Positions 59,001 to 64,000 of a stretch of DNA of 64,000 nt are shown piece after piece. The translations under genes were made by a program, and so were the position numbers. How positions within the stretch are numbered: the first letter of the stretch is position 1; each line of letters opens with the position of its first letter. The DNA is from Telmatactis stephensoni (taxonomy: Eukaryota > Cnidaria > Anthozoa > Actiniaria > Isophelliidae): positions 1 through 64,000 of the forward strand of contig JALIZF010001245.1 of assembly GCA_029948255.1 (NCBI GenBank). The letters run 5' to 3'. The notes under the pieces were generated by a model. The model ran no database searches and had not been told where the DNA came from. It saw only the letters and a program-made list of their open reading frames with translations.

Positions 59001-62000
59001 TCTTTTATGTGGTAAATCTGTATTGACAAAAATAGTAACTGGAAAGGTCTTTCTTAACCACAACTCCGGCATACATCTGTACGCGCATTCTTGTGAGCTA
59101 ACTTCTCTAGTCGACAAAAAAGCTGCACCAATTTTTTTCAAACGATCTCTTATACTTAGATTGTCTTTTCTACCTTCCTTCGCTGCATTCATAATAGCTT
59201 GTGAACATTCGGTTTCGTCTTTAGTGAAGTATGAACATACATAAGTAACACATTTGTAGTGATTGAAAACTGGCTGCAAATCAACATTTGCTTTAAATCC
59301 CTTGATACCGGCAATGAAGTAATTGTTAATGAAACAACTGTCGATTGGTCTTTTCAGATGCAGTTCATAATCTGAATTTGGAGAGATAGACAATGCCCAA
59401 TAATACTGCTCTTTTGTAATATCAACAGAATCAAATATGTCTACTTCAGTTAATGTCGGGTCGTAACTTGATTTACTAGGATTCAACAGTTCGTCAATTT
59501 TTCCTTTAACCAATGTTAAAATTTCTTGTTGCCTTTCAACGACTGTTCTCTTTATCTCTTCATCTACATCTTCACATAAAGGCTCGGCTATAATAGTCTT
59601 GTCCGTAAAAAATTGTCCAAAGTTGAACCTACATGGCATGTTTTTGTATTTTCTGCAACTCTTTGAATGGCTATGCTTTTGATACATTTTGACTAGCTCA
59701 TATAATTCGGTGTCTTCTTGTGTACTAGGGAGATATGCATGTACATGCTGGTCTACATAATTTATGTAATCCTGTTTAGTATCAGAGGTCAATTTTGGGC
59801 AGTCAGATGTCCATATTAATGCGTGCAAATGTGGAGATCCTCTCATTTGAAACTCAATACGTAATGCATAATAGACAATTTTACCTATAGGCTTGGCAGC
59901 ACTTAATAAAACCTCGGTAAAGAATGTTTCAATCCTATACTGAAAATGTTTAGCAACAACAACAGGATTAGTGTTCAACAGTCCACACCTCTCGTGGTAT
60001 GTCATCGCTTCTACTTCCTCATTAGTCAGATTTTGTCCCAACGTTCTACCAATAATTTGAAACAATTCGGGCCATCTAAGATCAGCACACGACAATGTCA
60101 TAAACCACGTAGGTATTCCCAACTGTTTCACCATAGCTACTACTTCATACATAAACTTTTGCCAGTATTGTGGCGTTCCTGGAATTTGTCTCAGAAATAA
60201 GAAAGCCTGATCTTGACAAATAAGATCTTGTAGTCTTTGTACATTAGACCGTAGTTGTGCAGCTGTTATTGGCCGACCATGAACCTTTTTAAGAGCAATA
60301 TTTATACTATCTGACACCTTCTTTTGTTCTACAATGAACTGTGCAAAGAAAAGATACTCAGGATTTGTAGCAAACCTCCCACTATAATGCAACAATCTGG
60401 CATTAAAGTACTTCACTGGCGACAATGCCACATCTCTTTCCACATTGTATCCAAATTGCCCTTTCGGAAAAAGTACTGGAAACGCTAGCTCTTCGCATTG
60501 CTCATCCATCATAAATGACACAGGATGTTTGTTTTCCCCTGGTGCAACGCTGTACACTTCATTTCCTGGTGATACATTCTCGTTTTGTTCAACAGTTACA
60601 GGGTAATCCGGTATTATAGACTGCAAACACGTTTCAGTGGTTGGCGATCTATATTCGTTCATAGGATCTTCTATTTCCTCATCATCGTTTACGTCCTCTT
60701 TATCAGTTTTTGCTCCATCCGAGCGATTAGCAAAACAACCACCTAGGTTATCCTCGTTTATATTAATAGATCTGGTTATCCCGTCTCTGTTATCTTCATT
60801 TTGTTGTAAATTCGTTGTATGAGCATCAAGATTCTTATTGCTTACAATGACATCACTGTAAAGTGGATTATTCATCTTTAACCAGTTTAGAGCATCTAGC
60901 AAAAGTTGAGGTCTCACTCCTTGAAAGTAAACATGTCCCCTAAATTCCATTTTTCTTTTCAGTTTCAATCTTATTATACCTGATCTTTCCGGAGGACGTG
61001 GTAATATACTGCATGTTTCATGACATTCAACTGGTACGTTACATATTGCACCTTTAATTTTTCGCTGTTGCCCTTTCGACATTATGACTATCTTTTCAAA
61101 CACAATTCTTTTAGCTATAAGGACTTGTTCCAGCTTTTCAAGTACTGATAGTTCCGAAGGTATTTCGTATACAAACAATTTATTGCACACGGCTTGACAT
61201 GGGATTTGGCCTTTGATAACCTTTGCGTGACACGTTTTACAGATGTACTCCTTCCCGTCAAACGACTGAACACGTGTAAACACATTATGAACATTGTACT
61301 TCTGTTCCTTGAACTTAATCACTGTTTTTTTGTATAGTAGTCTGTTACAAACCGAACATACATAGCATGGACCCTCTCTTATTTTGTTTTCAAATACTAA
61401 GATCTTAGAATTCAAGTCAGCGTTTTGTTGTCCCTTTAGTCTCTTTGATAGGACATGTGACACTTTTTTGCTTTTCTCTTCAGGCTGTAGTGTCTTGTAC
61501 CGTTCTGCTCGATTCATCAAAACTGTTTCTTTTTCTTCAGCATTTAGCGATTTGTACCGTTCTGCTCGGTTAGTCCGAAGTGTTTCCTTTACTTCAGCAC
61601 TTAGTGATTTATACCGTTTTGCTCGATTAGTCAAATGGGATGCCTTTTGTTCAGGATTTAGTGATTTATACCACTTCTTCGTCACATCTCTTGCCTCTTC
61701 TAAAACCCTCTCTTTTGCTTTGGGAGTCAATAATCTATATTCATCCGCCTTTTTTTGCAAACACTTTCTTTTGCTTTCAGGCTCCATTTCTCCATATAGC
61801 TTTCTCTTTCTGTTTGATCGTTGTTCCTTTCGGTCATTAGACATATGTTTTCTCCTTACCCTTCGTATAACATCATTTGACAAATTTGTTGAGCAACATA
61901 AAAACTTTACATAATATTTTACATGATTACTTTCAGCTTGTCTTTCAACAATGTCATAAAGCATCTGAGACAAAGAATCAATACCTGTAATACCTCCAAA

Positions 62001-63599
62001 TGCACCGACTTTGTTTCCATCACGAGTGAATTCTGCCAAAAAATACTTTGCGCTCTTGTTGTTTTGAAAAATACAACTTACACAGCAATTTGATATCCAC
62101 ATCAAGAATCCAGTGTTATCCTTTGAATTATCTTCAATTAATTTTTGAAGCGTCATCTTGTTACTTAGAGATCCACAATTTAGCGTTCCTTGTTTATCCA
62201 CAGTATAGTTAACAGTAATATGTGCATCATATATTTGAACTGTACAGGGAAGGTCATTAATGGTAGGCTGTTGTTCATCAAGGTGAGTATCAAGTACCAA
62301 GCCATAAAACTTTGTTCCATGTTCAACAATTGCATTTAAAGTTTCTGAATTCCAATACATAGTGGATTTTATTACACTAAAACAAAGACAATACAACGAT
62401 ATAGCACAACACCTTTCCAACGGAATATCAATGATTGTATTACAAATAACATTACTATCCCTTGTCTGACGAATTTTATTGCATGGTATAGCATTATCTT
62501 GCCATAACTCTTCAGAGCTATTAACAGCACTAATATGTACACCCTTGACTTCAAATAACGCATTTGGATTTGAATGCAGCCTTTGTAAATAGGTTTGTAA
62601 GTCTTGTAATGATGCAATTTCTAACAATACACATGTTCCTTCAGGATGAGACATACCTCTTGCATCTCTAGCATGTGAATCAAATAATTTCATCTTACCA
62701 TGTGACGTCAAGTATACAGCCACAGTACTACAACCAATTGTTAATATAAATGACGTATAATTCTCTACAATTAAAGATTCCATTGCATTCACAAATGATG
62801 CACAATAATTAAAACTTTCTACAGTATAATTACCATGAACAGTACCATTATAGCTTGGACTGTAATCAAATTGATACGTACTATTAAACACCGTAACCAT
62901 TTCGGGTACTTCTGTTAACAACAAGAATGTTTGTCGGGACAGTCTAGATAATGCTCCATACAGTTCATTACCGATGTTCATTATTTGAGCCAAATCTGTT
63001 GACGATGAAATACCATTATTTCTGTAGTTGAATACCAGTGATGTCAGAGACATAGCTACGCACTGAGTACCTGCACTTTCCCCAAACAATACCACATTGT
63101 CTTGACTGTAAGGCGCTTCGATTGTCTTACTGGGATCAATAGGACCAGGATTTGTTTCTATATCCCTGGACAGCATAAAGTTCAAATGATTCGCCCTATG
63201 ATTCAAATTCTTATAAACAGATGACCCGACACTGTTCTTGTACCAGTTATACGTATGCAAATCCTGCGTTTTGATACCCGATACTATAGAAATCTCATTT
63301 TTACGTACCATTGTATCGGTACATAAACTATCAAACTTCTTCTCACCTTGATTAACGGTTGTCGCTTTATGTAACTTCTGATTTCTCAAACTGTACATCA
63401 TAAATACTGTTGAGTCAAGATTATTAGCATTGTAAATCCAACTTAAATTCCAGTTCAAATTCCAATTCAATTCTACTGCACTATTGCGGACCGGCCCGTT
63501 CCGAAAACGCTCGACGTCTTTTAGTGTAGGCCTACCGCAACTCACGTGTGCGCTTGTATGTTTCCAGATGAGCGTATATTTACTTCTAATAACCCACAT
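56056..63599 (-). CDS. Helentron (Helitron2) Rep-helicase-endonuclease polyprotein, 3' end frameshifted
   Basis: Rolling-circle transposase. Start set at ATG 63599; the frame opens 10 codons earlier without ATG. It is open for 2,452 codons to 56241. Order: N-terminal 150 residues of unknown role; 2A-like SRDIETNPGP (144-153); two tandem tegument-protease-like domains (about 165-320 and 360-570); a 22-residue repeat block (about 600-710); Cys-rich zinc segments (CSVCNRLLY, CKTCHAK); Helitron_like_N and Rep with HUH motif SPHLHALIW (His 1257/1259) and two tyrosines YVCSYFTK (1453, 1457); Pif1-type helicase with Walker A GGAGTGKSH (~1840) and B IIIDEISMV; then an AP-endonuclease (LLNVRSLNKH, ETQLL, MGDFNID). 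After GDFNIDYF a frameshift near 56245 puts the last nuclease motifs (STLDLVYV, YYSDHDAV) in another frame, 56238-56056. Otherwise undamaged. Confidence 0.92.
61490..61790 (-). repeat. In-gene repeat coding for RAERYKSL motifs
   Basis: Four to five copies of a 66-bp unit coding for about 22 residues, RAERYKSLNAEEKETVLMN-like, inside the Helentron protein. Highly charged, probably a helical spacer. Confidence 0.7.
63141..63185 (-). other. 2A-like ribosome-skipping site
   Basis: Codes for LNFMLSRDIETNPGP. The D(V/I)ExNPGP consensus is complete; separation would fall between the Gly and the last Pro (codon 63141-63143), releasing an N-terminal peptide of about 152 residues from the rest of the transposase. 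Confidence 0.75.
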
Positions 63600-64000
63600 T
63601 GCAAGTAATAGCAAACAGCAGACAACCACAGACCGAAACTTGCAATGACGATCACAACACTAATATCTAGACTGTCATATGATATATTAAAAGTTCAACG
63701 TCATTATCGCGCTGTTGCCAAATAACATAGATAATTCTTCATTATAGAACGTTTCAGTCAATCATTTTAGTCAACCATCACTACTGTCCGTATCAATTTG
63801 CCACGCCCTATAAATAGTCCCATCGTCGCCTATACGTATATTATATCCTGGGACCCAGACCGAAATAAACAGAAAAAAGAGAGAAAGAATGAATATGTGT
63901 ATATATGATTCTAGCAAACACATTTTTGTGATCCCAACTATCTAGACTTCTTATCGCCAGTTTTTTGATAATGAGTTGCTGTAAAACGCAGATGGACTTT
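63600..64000. other. Helentron upstream flank
   Basis: A palindromic CTATAAATAG at 63808-63817 could serve as TATA box for the leftward transposase, about 210 bp from the ATG. The 5' terminus was not recognised. No other gene to the window end. Confidence 0.35.

Overview
The window reads as nuclear DNA of an invertebrate animal, most likely a cnidarian (inference). The evidence is a single-exon rhodopsin-type GPCR, a single-exon TRIM-NHL gene, a decayed sacsin-like gene with GT-AG introns, and a load of animal-type transposons (Polinton/Maverick, Penelope-like, K02A2.6-type Gypsy, Helentron, tRNA-SINE, many foldback MITEs). Base composition is AT-rich and the standard code is used. Little of the 64 kb is ordinary host coding sequence.

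Layout. 1-1.8 kb: a tandem dimer of a hairpin MITE. 1.97-2.61 kb: a frameshifted GPCR, cut in its third intracellular loop by a 15.6-kb Polinton (2604-18207) with GC-rich terminal inverted repeats. The Polinton carries, left to right: a small Cys-rich ORF, a Fic-domain gene (-), a second Cys-rich ORF, integrase, penton, an adenovirus-X-like core protein, major capsid protein and adenain-like protease (all +). Then come two conserved Polinton proteins, the packaging ATPase, an intron-containing protein-primed DNA polymerase B and a PC4-like gene (all -). Most virion genes and the integrase are frameshifted. The polymerase, Fic, PC4 and both Cys-rich ORFs are open, and these are also the genes with a shared upstream box, CTATTTTTAG plus a CRE-like TGACGTCA/TGATGTCAT element.

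18.2-20.9 kb: a small MITE, TTTACG-rich tandem repeats and a 1.8-kb palindrome whose arms each hold the zinc-finger start of a Polinton ATPase gene. 20.9-26.1 kb: no genes; dispersed repeats and hairpin MITEs. 26.1-28.8 kb: a Penelope-like element (RT plus GIY-YIG) whose 5' end has been replaced by an inverted copy of its own 3' end. 29.2-31.5 kb: an intact TRIM-NHL gene (-), the best host gene here. 31.8-41.1 kb: dispersed repeats, a long-TIR foldback element with an 11-bp target duplication, and a full-length young Gypsy retrotransposon (36147-40642) with 129-bp LTRs that look identical.

41.1-45.3 kb: a sacsin-like pseudogene (-). 47.9-48.4 kb: an isolated bromodomain exon (-). 49.6-56 kb: foldback elements, a Helitron helicase fragment and low-complexity DNA. 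56.1-63.6 kb: a Helentron-type Helitron (-) with one 2,452-codon frame: a 2A-like ribosome-skipping motif, two tandem herpesvirus-tegument-type cysteine protease domains (the second lacking key residues), zinc-binding segments, HUH Rep, Pif1-type helicase and an AP-endonuclease tail broken by a frameshift.

The two most promising systems are the Polinton (Fic plus PC4 plus a shared promoter module, with early-type genes kept and virion genes decaying) and the Helentron (2A plus deubiquitinase-like protease duplication). All calls come from reading the sequence; no database search was run.
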